A DNA stretch of 64,000 nucleotides from Semisulcospira habei (Eukaryota; Mollusca; Gastropoda; Semisulcospiridae), in the NCBI GenBank assembly GCA_036245525.1, contig BTPG01000003.1:142584505-142648504 (forward strand), read 5' to 3'. The first letter of the stretch is position 1. Every line of letters begins with the position of its first letter. The notes beneath the pieces were generated by a model. The model was not told the DNA's origin. It did not search any database and was given only the letters and a program-made list of their open reading frames with translations. This document shows, piece by piece, positions 20,824 through 30,790 of this stretch. The position numbers were made by a program, and so were the translations under genes.

Positions 20824-21778
20824 ACTATCAAAAATATATTACTCTCCATCAGGCTATTGGAAAGGAGCAACAGCTATTCAGAAATTACATGCCGCTGTGG
20901 GCGGAGATATATCACTCAATCAGGTCAAACAATGGTTACAGAGACAAGCAATTTGGCAGATATATCTTCCTGCTCCAAGAAAGATAACAAGGCCTCATTT
21001 TCAGAACACTACCCCAAATGACACACACCAAATGGACCTCCTGTTCCTACCACATGACACAATAAGAAAGAAACGATACAAGTATGCATTAACTGTTGTA
21101 GACATTGCTTCAAGGTATAAAGACGCTGAACCCATATCTGACAAAACAGCCAGTACAGTTGCTACTGCTTTATCAAAAATATATAGTCGAGGCCCTTTAA
21201 GATACCCCAGACTTGTACAAGTTGATGATGGATCAGAATTCAAAGGTGCAGTTAATCAGTTATTTGCAAAGCATGGTGTACTGGTCAGACGAGGCATTCC
21301 AGGTGTGCACAGATCACAGGCAATTGTAGAGAACTTTAACAAACAGTTATCAGAGAGACTTTTCAGTTACCAGTATTCTAAGGAACTCATGCATGACACC
21401 CGTAACACTGAGTGGGTTAAGCGATTACCACATGTGATAAAAGCAATGAACAATGAAGGCCATCCTAAGCCTGCTGATGCTATTAAATTGAAAACAATTA
21501 CAGAGCCAAAAACAGGACCAACCCCAACCCCGCCTCCAGACACAAGTTTATTTACTAAACAGGTGAGATATTTATATCAGCCAGGGGAGGCTGAGAACGA
21601 CGACAGACGCAGGGCAACAGACCCCATCTGGTCAACGTCTGTACACAATATAAAAAAAATAATTCCCGGCGCAGACGCAACAATATATTACCTGTATGAC
21701 CCTGCACCCCAGAGGGCATTTGTCAGAGAAGAATTACAGATTATTCCCCCAGACACCGTTACTCATTTCAGTAACTAA
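20807..21778 (+). CDS. Polinton retroviral-type integrase (DDE), 323 aa
   Basis: Catalyses insertion of the element's ends into host DNA. I chose the ATG at 20807 (aaaaaATGG); the frame is open slightly further upstream but without a better start. It has an N-terminal helical DNA-binding part (YWKGATAIQKLHAAVGG...QVKQWLQRQAIWQIY), then the rve core with the catalytic Asp in HQMDLLFLP, the second Asp in VQVDDGSEF and, about 35 residues later, Glu in IVENFNKQL. The C-terminal part (VRYLYQPGE...DPIWSTSVHNI) fits the small beta-barrel domain of this family. All three catalytic residues are present. It ends tail-to-tail with the polymerase gene, overlapping it by 45 bp. The exact 6-bp target duplication at the element's ends is the expected product of this enzyme. 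Confidence 0.95.
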   Translation: MAAENKLSKIYYSPSGYWKGATAIQKLHAAVGGDISLNQVKQWLQRQAIWQIYLPAPRKITRPHFQNTTPNDTHQMDLLFLPHDTIRKKRYKYALTVVDIASRYKDAEPISDKTASTVATALSKIYSRGPLRYPRLVQVDDGSEFKGAVNQLFAKHGVLVRRGIPGVHRSQAIVENFNKQLSERLFSYQYSKELMHDTRNTEWVKRLPHVIKAMNNEGHPKPADAIKLKTITEPKTGPTPTPPPDTSLFTKQVRYLYQPGEAENDDRRRATDPIWSTSVHNIKKIIPGADATIYYLYDPAPQRAFVREELQIIPPDTVTHFSN

Positions 21779-24700
21779 GTCGTCAATTAATTCATCAACC
21801 AGTTCATCACAAATGTCTTCAGATAACTTGAGCCTGTAATGACCTGGTGCATAAGCTTTCTCTTTACTATGAAACACTCGTTTTGTGTCCCCAACTGCAA
21901 GTGACTTTTTGTGCGTTTGAATTATTTCAAGATTATGTTTATTTGATCTCAGTGACTTGTTTGGATAATCAGGCATTAATGCACCATCTAACACTTGCTT
22001 GTAATGTTCATGACGTATGTCTTTATTTTTTATCGCTGTTTTCTTGATACCTTTGGCTTTTGACTGACTACCTTTCTGGTGCAGTATAGAATACATTTTG
22101 GATCTCAGTCCAACATACTCAACTATAGGCACACCATTTAGTTCATCCTTAAACTTACCAGGCACTTTCTTGTTTTGTGTGCTAAACAGCGGGTGATCTT
22201 TAGGGTAGTCAGACGTGTCATACATGTGTAACTCTGTTTTCATGTCTTCGTAAAAGTCTTCAGTACACACGTCAATAATCATAGAGTCAGTGTCAGTGTA
22301 TAGCAGACGACACTCAGGATATTTTGGTTTGAAGTAATCATAATAAAATTCAAGCATCAACAGTTTTGACAACTCAAGAATTGCCATACCGATGAATACT
22401 GGCTTGTCCAGTTTGACAATCTTTTTTTTGAGTGACACTGCATACAATGATGAATGAAACTCTTTGTACCCTGTGTACTGTGGCTTACCTGTAAGTTTAA
22501 TTGCACCCGATTCAGTTGTAACAAGTCTCACATCTTTTCTGTGATGAGGATTTTCCATCGTCTTGCCAAAACAGGCATTGTTCATAAGCTTAAAGAAGTC
22601 TTTGTCAAATGCAGTGTTGCCGTCTCTGGCACGAAGGGTTGTGTTCTTCATTATGTAATCTTTCATGAAAGCACTCTGATCAAATTGAATTCCTCTGTGA
22701 ACTTTCTTTAGTACTAACCCGTGTCTGATGTAAAACTGCAACAAGCGGTAGTGACAAACGTAATTGAATTTGTCATTTAGATTCGGTACAAGTTTAGTGT
22801 CTTCTTTTTTCCCTGTCAAACTCATTTTCTCAACAGCCAACGGATAATCATTATGGTAATCATGTAGATGGTGTGGATACTCCAGGTCTACTTCAAAGAT
22901 CCAACCCTTCGCGTCGTTTTGGTCAAGATTCATAATATTGTTAGTTAACCCTGACTCTGTTATGTCATACTGTGACAAATCATACAGACAAAAGTTTTTC
23001 AAGGGCAATAACTCACACATTGCCCAGCCATAAAGGTTATTAGCGTCCAAGTACATAATGAATGACCTTGACCCCAAGGGGTCAAACCCCCGGCCGTCCA
23101 GATATTTATTATTTGCTCTGGCGTAGTTATTTGCTGCAATACTAATCCCTCCCCTCAATCCACGTTCCACCATTTCACCCATCGTACGATCAGACAACAG
23201 GTCTATAAATATCTTACTGGATTTCAAAAATGCATCCCATGTCATGCCAGGACTAGTTATGTAGCAGGCTGGGTCAAGTTTGTAGTGTAACAAACCCTTC
23301 TCACGGTAACTTTCAAATACGTCTGCTAGCAAACAAACGTCAGCTTTCAAGTACTGGTCATGGTAGTCACCAATCATCTGACACCCTAATTTACCCCACG
23401 CATCAAGTGCGTGTTGATATTCAGAGTCAGAAATGCCTTTTCCAGTTAGTGTGGAATAAAATTTCTCTTTTGGTGGCAGTCTTGTTTCTTCAAACACAAC
23501 CCAGTGATCAATGTACTCATACGGATACACACCTTTCTTAATCAAGTCTGGCTCAAAATATTTACTCGTTATTGGATACTCAGTCAGTCCTTCTGCAAGA
23601 CTAGCAAGACCTAAAGACAAATGTTGCATGGAGTCATAAAATGCTAATTTGTCTAATCTAAAAGTCAAGTATTTCTCAGTTGTCTGGGCAATACAACTTA
23701 TGTTTTTGTACGACTCGTCTACAGCCTGCATGATAATGTGTGAATCATATCCTTTGAGATTGTGGAAAAAGATTGGCAGTTTGTATGTCTTGGGATCTGT
23801 TTTTAATAATAAGTTACAATTGTTATGTGCAGCACCTCTGTAACATCCAGTTATGTGATCGTGGTCACGAACTTTATCACCTCCCAGAGGCTGTTCGCAA
23901 ATCCAACACGTCTCAGCTGTATCAAATTTTAATTTGTCTTCTTCTGTCATCACCAAAGGCATCTGGCATGTTGTGAGATATTGTACTACCTGACTGTACA
24001 GTTGTCTCATTTCTGTTAAAAACAAACATGCTGCATTTTCACCCCTGTAGATAACAGGCTCTGAATGCAAACCGTCTGACCTAACAATAATGTATCCAAA
24101 AGAACACACCACTTGGTCACTCAACTTTATAGTCTTTGGTAATGATTCTGGAACAGGACCGTCATACGGAACTACTAATGATTCAAAATCTGCGTACACT
24201 ACAAACGGCAACTTTTGTTGATTCCCATAGTTTTTAAAATACACTTGACTACCAGGATCTGGATACTTAAGTACAGTTTGTATGTCATCAGCTGACCTGC
24301 AGTGTAAAACATGTTTGTGCGCCACAGCAATAGAAGAGAATCTTTGTAAACATCTTTTACACACTTCCTGTTTCCTACCATATTTTGATACATGATTATG
24401 AATTAGACGTGACATACTCCTGATAATTGTGTAGTGAAAGTTATTGTCATCGCCGATTAGCAACATGTCAACATGTTTATCTTCTGACTGACCATAGGTT
24501 GGAGCCAGAGGTGATACTCTAATTGGTTGTAACTTGTTCTCAGACTCATTATCCCACACATACACATTTACAGATATACCAGGATTTAGTTTTTCAAACA
24601 AGTCTATGTCCTCTATTTTAACAGGGAACTCAATGCCACTAAAATCAAGTTCATTTACAAATTTGATGTAGTTAGATACACGTTCTGGTTTTGATTTTAC

Positions 24701-25204
24701 AAAGTGTAGTTTAGCAAGCACACACCACATGAAACAATAGTTGTCATTGTTCTGTATGTTGACGACAGCCTTTTTGTTTACTACTTCTGTTGGCAGTGGC
24801 AACCATGCTTTACCTAATATAGGATGATACCTAGACTGCTTTAGTTGCAGTTCATGTACATGTCCTTCGTGCCAACCAGACCCCTTCATTCTTGCACTGT
24901 CAATCGCCTGGAGGAAGTCTGGTAATAGTCTGTCTCTAAACACGTTCTCCAATTCTCTTCTTGTGTTAACAGTGTGTTGTCTTGTTGATATGTACGATAC
25001 AATCACTTCACCGTCCACCCTAGTGAATTCGATTTTTGCAACAATCTGAATCTTTACACTGCCTGTAAGAAGATTTTGTTGTATGACAGAAAAAGAGTTT
25101 TCTATTGATTCATAGACATTATTAGTATTGGATATGGGTAAGTTTGTTGTGTGAAACACGTTTCTTAAACTAGATGAGCCAGGGTTTTGAACATTGTCCG
25201 TCAT
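21734..25204 (-). CDS. Protein-primed family B DNA polymerase, 1156 aa
   Basis: Replicates the linear element, using a protein primer in this family. ATG at 25204 in the context aataaaaATG. The N-terminal region contains NNDNYCFMWCVLAKL and a Cys/His cluster CKRCLQRF...HKHVLHC (about residue 285-305). Exonuclease motif I is YADFESL (about 338). A Zn-binding insert CWICEQPL...RDHDHITGCYRG follows. FFHNLKGYDSH is the exonuclease II region. The polymerase motifs are YLDANNLYGWAM (motif A, about 720), NNACFGKTMEN (motif B) and YTDTDSM (motif C, about 973). The frame is uninterrupted and the length is normal for Polinton polymerases, so it looks functional. Confidence 0.97.
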   Translation of the reverse strand: MTDNVQNPGSSSLRNVFHTTNLPISNTNNVYESIENSFSVIQQNLLTGSVKIQIVAKIEFTRVDGEVIVSYISTRQHTVNTRRELENVFRDRLLPDFLQAIDSARMKGSGWHEGHVHELQLKQSRYHPILGKAWLPLPTEVVNKKAVVNIQNNDNYCFMWCVLAKLHFVKSKPERVSNYIKFVNELDFSGIEFPVKIEDIDLFEKLNPGISVNVYVWDNESENKLQPIRVSPLAPTYGQSEDKHVDMLLIGDDNNFHYTIIRSMSRLIHNHVSKYGRKQEVCKRCLQRFSSIAVAHKHVLHCRSADDIQTVLKYPDPGSQVYFKNYGNQQKLPFVVYADFESLVVPYDGPVPESLPKTIKLSDQVVCSFGYIIVRSDGLHSEPVIYRGENAACLFLTEMRQLYSQVVQYLTTCQMPLVMTEEDKLKFDTAETCWICEQPLGGDKVRDHDHITGCYRGAAHNNCNLLLKTDPKTYKLPIFFHNLKGYDSHIIMQAVDESYKNISCIAQTTEKYLTFRLDKLAFYDSMQHLSLGLASLAEGLTEYPITSKYFEPDLIKKGVYPYEYIDHWVVFEETRLPPKEKFYSTLTGKGISDSEYQHALDAWGKLGCQMIGDYHDQYLKADVCLLADVFESYREKGLLHYKLDPACYITSPGMTWDAFLKSSKIFIDLLSDRTMGEMVERGLRGGISIAANNYARANNKYLDGRGFDPLGSRSFIMYLDANNLYGWAMCELLPLKNFCLYDLSQYDITESGLTNNIMNLDQNDAKGWIFEVDLEYPHHLHDYHNDYPLAVEKMSLTGKKEDTKLVPNLNDKFNYVCHYRLLQFYIRHGLVLKKVHRGIQFDQSAFMKDYIMKNTTLRARDGNTAFDKDFFKLMNNACFGKTMENPHHRKDVRLVTTESGAIKLTGKPQYTGYKEFHSSLYAVSLKKKIVKLDKPVFIGMAILELSKLLMLEFYYDYFKPKYPECRLLYTDTDSMIIDVCTEDFYEDMKTELHMYDTSDYPKDHPLFSTQNKKVPGKFKDELNGVPIVEYVGLRSKMYSILHQKGSQSKAKGIKKTAIKNKDIRHEHYKQVLDGALMPDYPNKSLRSNKHNLEIIQTHKKSLAVGDTKRVFHSKEKAYAPGHYRLKLSEDICDELVDELIDDLVTEMSNGVWGNNL

Positions 25205-25240
25205 TTTTATTTGTCCGACAAAATAATAAATGAAAAAATA

Positions 25241-25585
25241 TTACTGCTGGCTCACCTTGTGTAATACCACTTTATTAACTGTAACACTGTCAATATAAAC
25301 ATTTAGTTTGCGTAGTTGTTTAAATATGCTATAACAAACTTCCCCTAACCAGCCATAGTTGGTATCATCAACTTTAAAAGTAGGTGTCTTTAAATCAACT
25401 GTCATGCACTCCACATTTGGATGCTCATCGACATAATCCAAAGTCACACTATATGTAACATATATTTCTGATGGTGCTGAAAGGCTTATGTAAGTCTGTT
25501 TGGGTGTTATTAAGTCAGTAAAGTGCATAACATCTTTGAAAAGGTGTGTGAGATCAAGCACCTGTATGATTTGTCCGTCTGTCAT
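25241..25585 (-). CDS. Small uncharacterised Polinton protein, 114 aa
   Basis: Lies between the ATPase and polymerase genes on the same strand. ATG follows aataaaa. No family is recognised. The sequence looks like a compact alpha/beta protein (ITPKQTYISLSAPSEIYVTY; WLGEVCYSIFKQLRKLNVYI) without membrane segments. The start region, ATGACNGAC with an upstream gtcc-acaa-aataaa stretch, resembles that of the neighbouring polymerase gene, so the two may share regulatory elements. Intact. Confidence 0.7.
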   Translation of the reverse strand: MTDGQIIQVLDLTHLFKDVMHFTDLITPKQTYISLSAPSEIYVTYSVTLDYVDEHPNVECMTVDLKTPTFKVDDTNYGWLGEVCYSIFKQLRKLNVYIDSVTVNKVVLHKVSQQ

Positions 25586-25621
25586 TTTTATTGGACAAAC
25601 AAAAGAATAAATTAATTTACA

Positions 25622-26233
25622 TCAATTTACTAACCCATACCCTGTGGGCTGATCTGTCTTTAAAATGAGCTTCAGATGCTTAGTTGATTTCAGTTTATTT
25701 TTTACATCATCTCGTTCATGCTTATTTGGTATGACATCATTTTCTCTGAGACAGTCTTCAAAGCTGTCACGATCCTTACAGTAAAACAAACAGATAAACT
25801 TTAACTGTTCTCGAAAATCTTTCAGTACAGCATTATATTTTTGAGTGAGAATCCATACACTTACATTTGCATGTCTGCCACTGAAGGCAAGTTCTGCTAG
25901 AGTGTTTCTTTTCTTGACAATGTCTTTCTCTGCAGAACAGTCATCAACAATAAACAATGTTGGCTGTCCTTCAAATTGCTTGTAAAAATAATGTAGGTAG
26001 TCATTCAGTTTTTTCTCAGGGTCAACTAAGTATATGTTGCTGTCAGTCCAAATGAATAAACGATTGTGATAAGCTTTGTTGTGTTTGATTGTAGGACAAA
26101 ATATTACAATGTTTTCAAAATGGTGTATGTATCTTGTTTGTAAGAGGTTAAGAACAAATTCAGTTTTACCACACCCTGTGGCGCCACAAAACAATCCACA
26201 GTGTGGGTCAAGGGTCATTAAGCTCCGGTTCAT
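25622..26233 (-). CDS. FtsK/HerA-type DNA-packaging ATPase, 203 aa
   Basis: In Polintons and related viruses this ATPase is thought to drive DNA into the capsid. I prefer the ATG at 26233 (context attaaaATG, protein MNRSLMTLDPH) over upstream in-frame options because the A-rich start context matches other genes here. Walker A is CGATGCGKTEF (about residues 16-26), Walker B is TLFIVDDCSAEKD (about 95-107), and the SVWILTQKYNAVL segment fits the sensor region. The length is typical of the family. It sits downstream of the capsid gene on the same strand, a usual pairing. Intact. Confidence 0.92.
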   Translation of the reverse strand: MNRSLMTLDPHCGLFCGATGCGKTEFVLNLLQTRYIHHFENIVIFCPTIKHNKAYHNRLFIWTDSNIYLVDPEKKLNDYLHYFYKQFEGQPTLFIVDDCSAEKDIVKKRNTLAELAFSGRHANVSVWILTQKYNAVLKDFREQLKFICLFYCKDRDSFEDCLRENDVIPNKHERDDVKNKLKSTKHLKLILKTDQPTGYGLVN

Positions 26234-26252
26234 TTTAATACACAATATAATT

Positions 26253-27499
26253 TTAATATATGTGTCCACTTAGTCTACACTCTTGTATATTGAGTTGTGC
26301 GTCATAAATTAGATACAAATATATGTTTATGGCTGCAGCAGTTTCAACCTTCTTTTGTATCTGAATTGTTATTCCGTCACTACCGTTCTCGACAGTTCGT
26401 CCTGACCCATGAAGGTAATCATCATCTGTACTACGAAGGTCTAGCCACAGTGCATACTTGTTTGTCAGGTATTGACCAATCCTAACATCATACAGATGTA
26501 GATCTTTGCACGCAATGTTTGCTGGTTTATCTCATAGTGCTGGTATGGTAACATTCCAGATGCGTACACTTGATTAGGGCGGCCTTCGATTGTGCAGGAC
26601 AAATGTGTAATCTTAGGATTGTAGAATTTTTCTGAATCTCTTTTGTATGGACTCACCGGTTCAACAAACAACATAAGAATACCTTTCAGTGACCTGGCAG
26701 GCGTGTTCAAGTTTATGTTCCACATTGGGTCGCTTTTGTCTTTGGGTATTAAACTATGCCTAATCACACGGTCATAATAAATTGGAAGTCTTGACTGATA
26801 CTGATTTTGAATGAGTCTGGCTAGTTCAGTATGTGTAACAATTTCATATTCCAAGGAAATGTTAGAGATCTTGTATGTTGCATCTGCGGCAGATGATTTA
26901 ATGACTTTGGAGTAGTCATTGAAAGTTAGTTCAAAACTTAGACGGTCATTCAGTGCTCCTTGATAATAAGGCAAATGAGCTGTGAGGATTTCAAACTCAA
27001 GTGGAATGTAAAATCTGGTTCCATATGTTTCTGCTATAATAACGTCATTGGCTGCTGACGTTGATTTATCTCCGGCATTGATTCGAAGTTTACCAACATT
27101 ATCTGGCTGTATGCCTTGATAAATACGGTCCTCTCGTTCTTCTCTTGTGAGCCAAAGGTCTTTGTAACAGTAGAACACATCTGAGTCGTCAAGACTAAAC
27201 ACTTCCTGTCCTTCAAGTTTTACTTTAATAGTTCTAACAATTGCTCTGCCAAGATTGTCAACTAGAGTTCTGTTTACATCTGCATCTGATGAAAGTTCAA
27301 TATTAAATGCAAGGCGTGCAGTGCCAGGAACAATAACGTCACTGGGTCCTAGGTTTGGAAACTTGACTGTAAGTGTTTGGTTCTGGTCTATGGTACTTGG
27401 ATTGTTTGTGATGACGATTGATTGTCTTATGCCCTTAACACCCAGGGGCTCACGTAGTTTTCTGTATGGGTCTAACTTTGATCCGTAAGACTGTGTCAT
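26253..27499 (-). pseudogene. Polinton major capsid protein, frameshifted near the C-terminus
   Basis: ATG at 27499 in the context aataaaaATG. The N-terminal YGSKLDPYRKLREPLGVKG, then LTVKFPNLGPSDVIVPG and TFNDYSKV, fit the double-jelly-roll major capsid proteins of Polintons. The first frame stops at 26465. A different frame, from about 26505 down to a stop at 26253, is clearly coding for about 83 more residues (for example NKYALWLDLRST and INIYLYLIYDAQ), so the break is a one-base loss in the A-run near 26505. The rest of the gene is undamaged. The capsid of this copy would lack its native C-terminus unless the shift is a sequencing error or the site is read by ribosomal slippage. Confidence 0.85.
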
Positions 27500-27540
27500 T
27501 TTTATTATGCACAATAAAAAATAATAAATTAATAAAACAA

Positions 27541-28780
27541 TGGCAGCAGGAGGATTTAATCATGAAGATTTTGAAATGGATGACACGTATGATTTTGGTA
27601 ATACAACAGATATGGCAGATATGACTGGTACAAGAAATATTTACAGTTTACGTCACGAACTTTTAGAAACCAAAGTGAACTCATTTATGATCATGTTGGT
27701 GGCCGCCCAGACAACGTAGACCCTAATCAGTTTGAACTTGATGGCAAGGGTCATTTATATTTAAATACTGTTGACAAAGGAAAAGTACTATTGACTAACA
27801 AAAAAGACCCTAGTAGGTTTAGGGCTTTAAGTACAATAAAAAATGAAGGTGGTGTTGGTGCCTTGCGTCAACTTGGTATTGGTGGGTCTCCTGTCACGCC
27901 AAGACTGGCTAGTGTTCTTCACGACACGCAAACAAAGTTGCCAACAGGGCAAGAGATTGAAATGGCACCAGTAACAAGCCTACCAGAAATAGCAAACACT
28001 GTGATACAAGAAACTTCATTTACTGAAGGTCAATTAAATGATGCTATGAAAACAATAGACGACCCACCTTTGTCAATGAGGGAGATTATAGGTTTGGATA
28101 AATCACTGCAGACGATAAGAGGTGAGATGGTTAATAATCTTGCCAAACTGGGAGAGCTTGATAAACACATAGAACGTGAAAAAGAAAAACTGGCTACCGC
28201 AGACAATGGAAATCTTGACACAGAAATGAAAGAAAGAATCCAACACAGATTAAATGATTTGCAGATAGAAAGATCTGGACGGTTAGAAACAATTAGTATT
28301 GGAAGACAAAAACTGAAATCACAGGTCAACAGAATTAGAGAAACTATTCAGAAAATACTTCACGAAGACACTACTTTGGCTGAGAGACTTAAAACACTTT
28401 TCAGAGAACAGGGTATCACAATTGCTAGTTTAATTACAGCTCTGGGATTTATTATCAGTACTGTTGTATTAGCTGTCTCCGGCAGTGGTGGTGGAGCACC
28501 CCCGGCACCAGCAACACCAACCCCGGGCCCACCGGCTCCCACAGATCCAAAAGATTTACAGTCATGGGTAAAGAAACAACTGTCTCACATTTCAGACTTG
28601 CTTAAGAAATTGGCTCTGAAAGCAGTAGACGCGTTGCCTGGCATAATTGGCACGGTTGTCAGTTGGTTGATTAGTACTGCAGCAAAGGTAGTAGGGTTTA
28701 TGGCAGAACATGTGTGGGTCTTTTTGGTTACAGTAGGAGGGTTGATGGTGGGTTATTTAATGAAACAGATAAAGAAGTAA
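27541..28780 (+). pseudogene. Polinton coiled-coil/membrane protein, frameshifted
   Basis: The start at 27541 (aataaaacaATGG) lies 41 bp from, and divergent to, the capsid gene start. The N-terminal frame (about 45 residues, containing NHEDFEMDDTYDFG and RNIYSLRHELLE) passes into another frame near 27670 and stops at about 27718. The second frame continues to 28780 with DPNQFELDGKGHLYLNTV, DPSRFRALSTIKNEGGVGAL, a long charged helix (LGELDKHIEREKEKL), a hydrophobic IASLITALGFIISTVVLAV segment, a Gly/Pro-rich hinge and further hydrophobic helices near the end (LPGIIGTVVSWLISTA; HVWVFLVTVGGLMVGYLM). This looks like a membrane-inserting structural protein common in animal Polintons. Its role is unknown. 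It overlaps the convergent gene by 24 bp. Confidence 0.75.
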
Positions 28781-30034
28781 AACCCCTAATCCTGTTAGAC
28801 CTATTACCAATGCAGTTCTCTCTGACTCATGTGTGTCAGGGGTTGGTGTTGACTGTACTGGTTGTATGAGTGCCGGTGTTGGGGCCGGGGCCGGGGCCGG
28901 GGCCGGGGCCGGGGGTGTTACCGTCTGTAATGATTTTAATGACTGAACATGTGTGGTTGTTCCTCCTAAGTTTACAGATTGATTGAGACCGAGTTTTTGA
29001 TCATGACCTGCAACAATGATTTCATTATTATAATTTGTGATTGTTCCCATTTGGAGTTGAAGGTCAGATGGTAACATGTATAACCCGATGCCAACTACAA
29101 AGTCAACTTTTGATCTGGCATATCTGAGAACGTCTTGATAGCGCTGTATGCTTGATGGGAGATCTACTGTTGAATTGATTGAATCTTCTAGATTTGCCAG
29201 AAACTGTTTTTGTGCTTCAAATTTGCCACTTCCATTCAAAATGTTTGATTTTGTTAGTGATTGTGCTCCTAGTAAACACCAGACATATGTTCTGATAGAC
29301 TCATTGACGCGCTCGACTCCTGCTTGAGTAAACCCGTCAGATTTATCTAAAATAAATGTGGTCCACGCGTTAGTCTGCTTCTGCTCTATTGATCCTATCC
29401 AGACTTGTGATTTTGATGAGAATGAAGTGTAACCAGGGTAATAATCTTGAGGGTATTGTCTGTGACTCAAAGCGTAATACAATGTACCCATGCCTTTGTG
29501 ATCATCAAGTTTTTGTGTAAAGTCATACTTAGTGCCAGGGTTAATGTTAAATTCATTACAGATGCGTTCAAATGCTTTCATATCCATGGGGTTGTTAAAC
29601 CTGTTGAAACTGGATTCAGTGGGCAGTGGTGTATGAAGTTCTGACAGTATACGTCTAAGCTGGTAATAAACATGGAAATGATAGACAGACTTAATCAGTT
29701 TGTTTGAGTGATTCAAATGGTCTGTGAATGAAACACCACAGCCTGTACTAGAACATAGTATGGCAAAGTTGAGTTGGTTTTGAAACATCTGTAGTGGACT
29801 TGAAGACCACTTTCTTGCAGTAGAGTCATCTGTTATTGGAGGGTTTAGGTAATGGTCAAACGGATTCGGTACTTTGACTTGAAATAGATCTTGTACGCTT
29901 GCGTCAGACACAGCTATGTCGAGTTGATTTAGTTGAATTATTTTCTGTTCATAAGTAGGTGCAACATTATATTTGGCATCCATATTAAATTGAAATGCGT
30001 TTGTTGTGGTGATGGTTGGTGATTTAAATTCCAT
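28757..30034 (-). CDS. Large C-tail-anchored Polinton protein, 425 aa
   Basis: The start at 30034 follows tataaaaaagg. A long soluble region (about residues 1-350; FTDHLNHSNKLIKSVYHF, LQMFQNQLNFAILCSSTGCG, RYARSKVDFVVGIGLYMLP) is followed by a PAPAPAPAPAPTPA linker encoded by GC-rich ggggcc repeats (28880-28915) and a single C-terminal hydrophobic segment (TALVIGLTGLGVLLLYLF). A tail-anchored protein displayed on a membrane or virion is one reading. No known domain is recognised. It shares a 24-bp intergenic region with the divergent penton-like gene. Intact. Confidence 0.75.
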   Translation of the reverse strand: MEFKSPTITTTNAFQFNMDAKYNVAPTYEQKIIQLNQLDIAVSDASVQDLFQVKVPNPFDHYLNPPITDDSTARKWSSSPLQMFQNQLNFAILCSSTGCGVSFTDHLNHSNKLIKSVYHFHVYYQLRRILSELHTPLPTESSFNRFNNPMDMKAFERICNEFNINPGTKYDFTQKLDDHKGMGTLYYALSHRQYPQDYYPGYTSFSSKSQVWIGSIEQKQTNAWTTFILDKSDGFTQAGVERVNESIRTYVWCLLGAQSLTKSNILNGSGKFEAQKQFLANLEDSINSTVDLPSSIQRYQDVLRYARSKVDFVVGIGLYMLPSDLQLQMGTITNYNNEIIVAGHDQKLGLNQSVNLGGTTTHVQSLKSLQTVTPPAPAPAPAPAPTPALIQPVQSTPTPDTHESERTALVIGLTGLGVLLLYLFH

Positions 30035-30058
30035 CCTTTTTTATATGAGATAATAAAA
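30035..30058. promoter_or_regulatory. Compact bidirectional gene-start region
   Basis: Only 24 bp separate two divergent start codons. The sequence is A/T only apart from gag/ctc and gg/cc and holds tataaaaaagg for the leftward gene and gataataaaa for the rightward gene. TATA-like initiation so close to the ATG would imply very short leaders. Confidence 0.5.
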
Positions 30059-30769
30059 ATGTTTATTACCTTAACAAATCTTGACACAAGCAAACCAGTG
30101 ATGTTAACTAATGGGATTGATAATCGGGATGGTAGCAAGGCTGCAGCTATCCATGAAATGTTCTATACAGTAAAATGGTTTAATATAGAAGATGATATAT
30201 ATAATAAAGTAATTTTTGGTGGTAAGACTGAAGCTTTACCGCCTGGTTATTATGACTTTTGTACTATAGCTGAATGGTTTCAAAGTAATTTTAAAATTAA
30301 AGCAACTTTAAATCCAGCTAACCTACTTGTTACATTAGAATCTCCGACACAAGATTGGCTAAAGATCTCAGATAGATTTGCATATTTACTTGGATTTTAT
30401 ACTGACGAAGATTGGTATAGATCAGATGATTTAGGTGAATTTAAGTTTGGTATTATAACAATGAAGACCAAAAAACTAAAAATAACTGGAAAACGTCCTG
30501 TCAATTTGTCAGTACACAGAGTGCTAAATGTTTATTTGAAAGAACTAAACACATCTGAGAATGTTCACAATGGAAAGCCTTCAACTTTGTTGAGATGTTT
30601 ACCAACTGGAACTGCTCCGTATTGTGAAAGTGTAGTTGTTAGATTTCCTAATTTGCAGTTTAAGAAATTAGGTTCCAGTTTCTTTGAGTCACTGAGTATA
30701 TCTGTAACTAATCAGGATGACAAACCAGTTCTTATGCATGATTTTAGTGTTGTGTTGGAAATTAAATAA
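30059..30769 (+). CDS. Penton-like minor capsid protein, 236 aa
   Basis: The start is in the exact context aataaaaATG. The internal pattern LPPGYYDFCTIAEWFQSNF (about 59-77), then KISDRFAYLLGF, and the C-terminal block LLRCLPTG...VRFPNLQFKKL...ESLSISVTNQDDKPV, ending HDFSVVLEIK, fit the single-jelly-roll minor capsid (penton) proteins of Polintons. They would occupy capsid vertices. The size fits. The assignment rests on motif layout, not on a search. It is intact, unlike the major capsid gene. Confidence 0.75.
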   Translation: MFITLTNLDTSKPVMLTNGIDNRDGSKAAAIHEMFYTVKWFNIEDDIYNKVIFGGKTEALPPGYYDFCTIAEWFQSNFKIKATLNPANLLVTLESPTQDWLKISDRFAYLLGFYTDEDWYRSDDLGEFKFGIITMKTKKLKITGKRPVNLSVHRVLNVYLKELNTSENVHNGKPSTLLRCLPTGTAPYCESVVVRFPNLQFKKLGSSFFESLSISVTNQDDKPVLMHDFSVVLEIK

Positions 30770-30790
30770 TTTTATTTTTGTTTATAAAAA

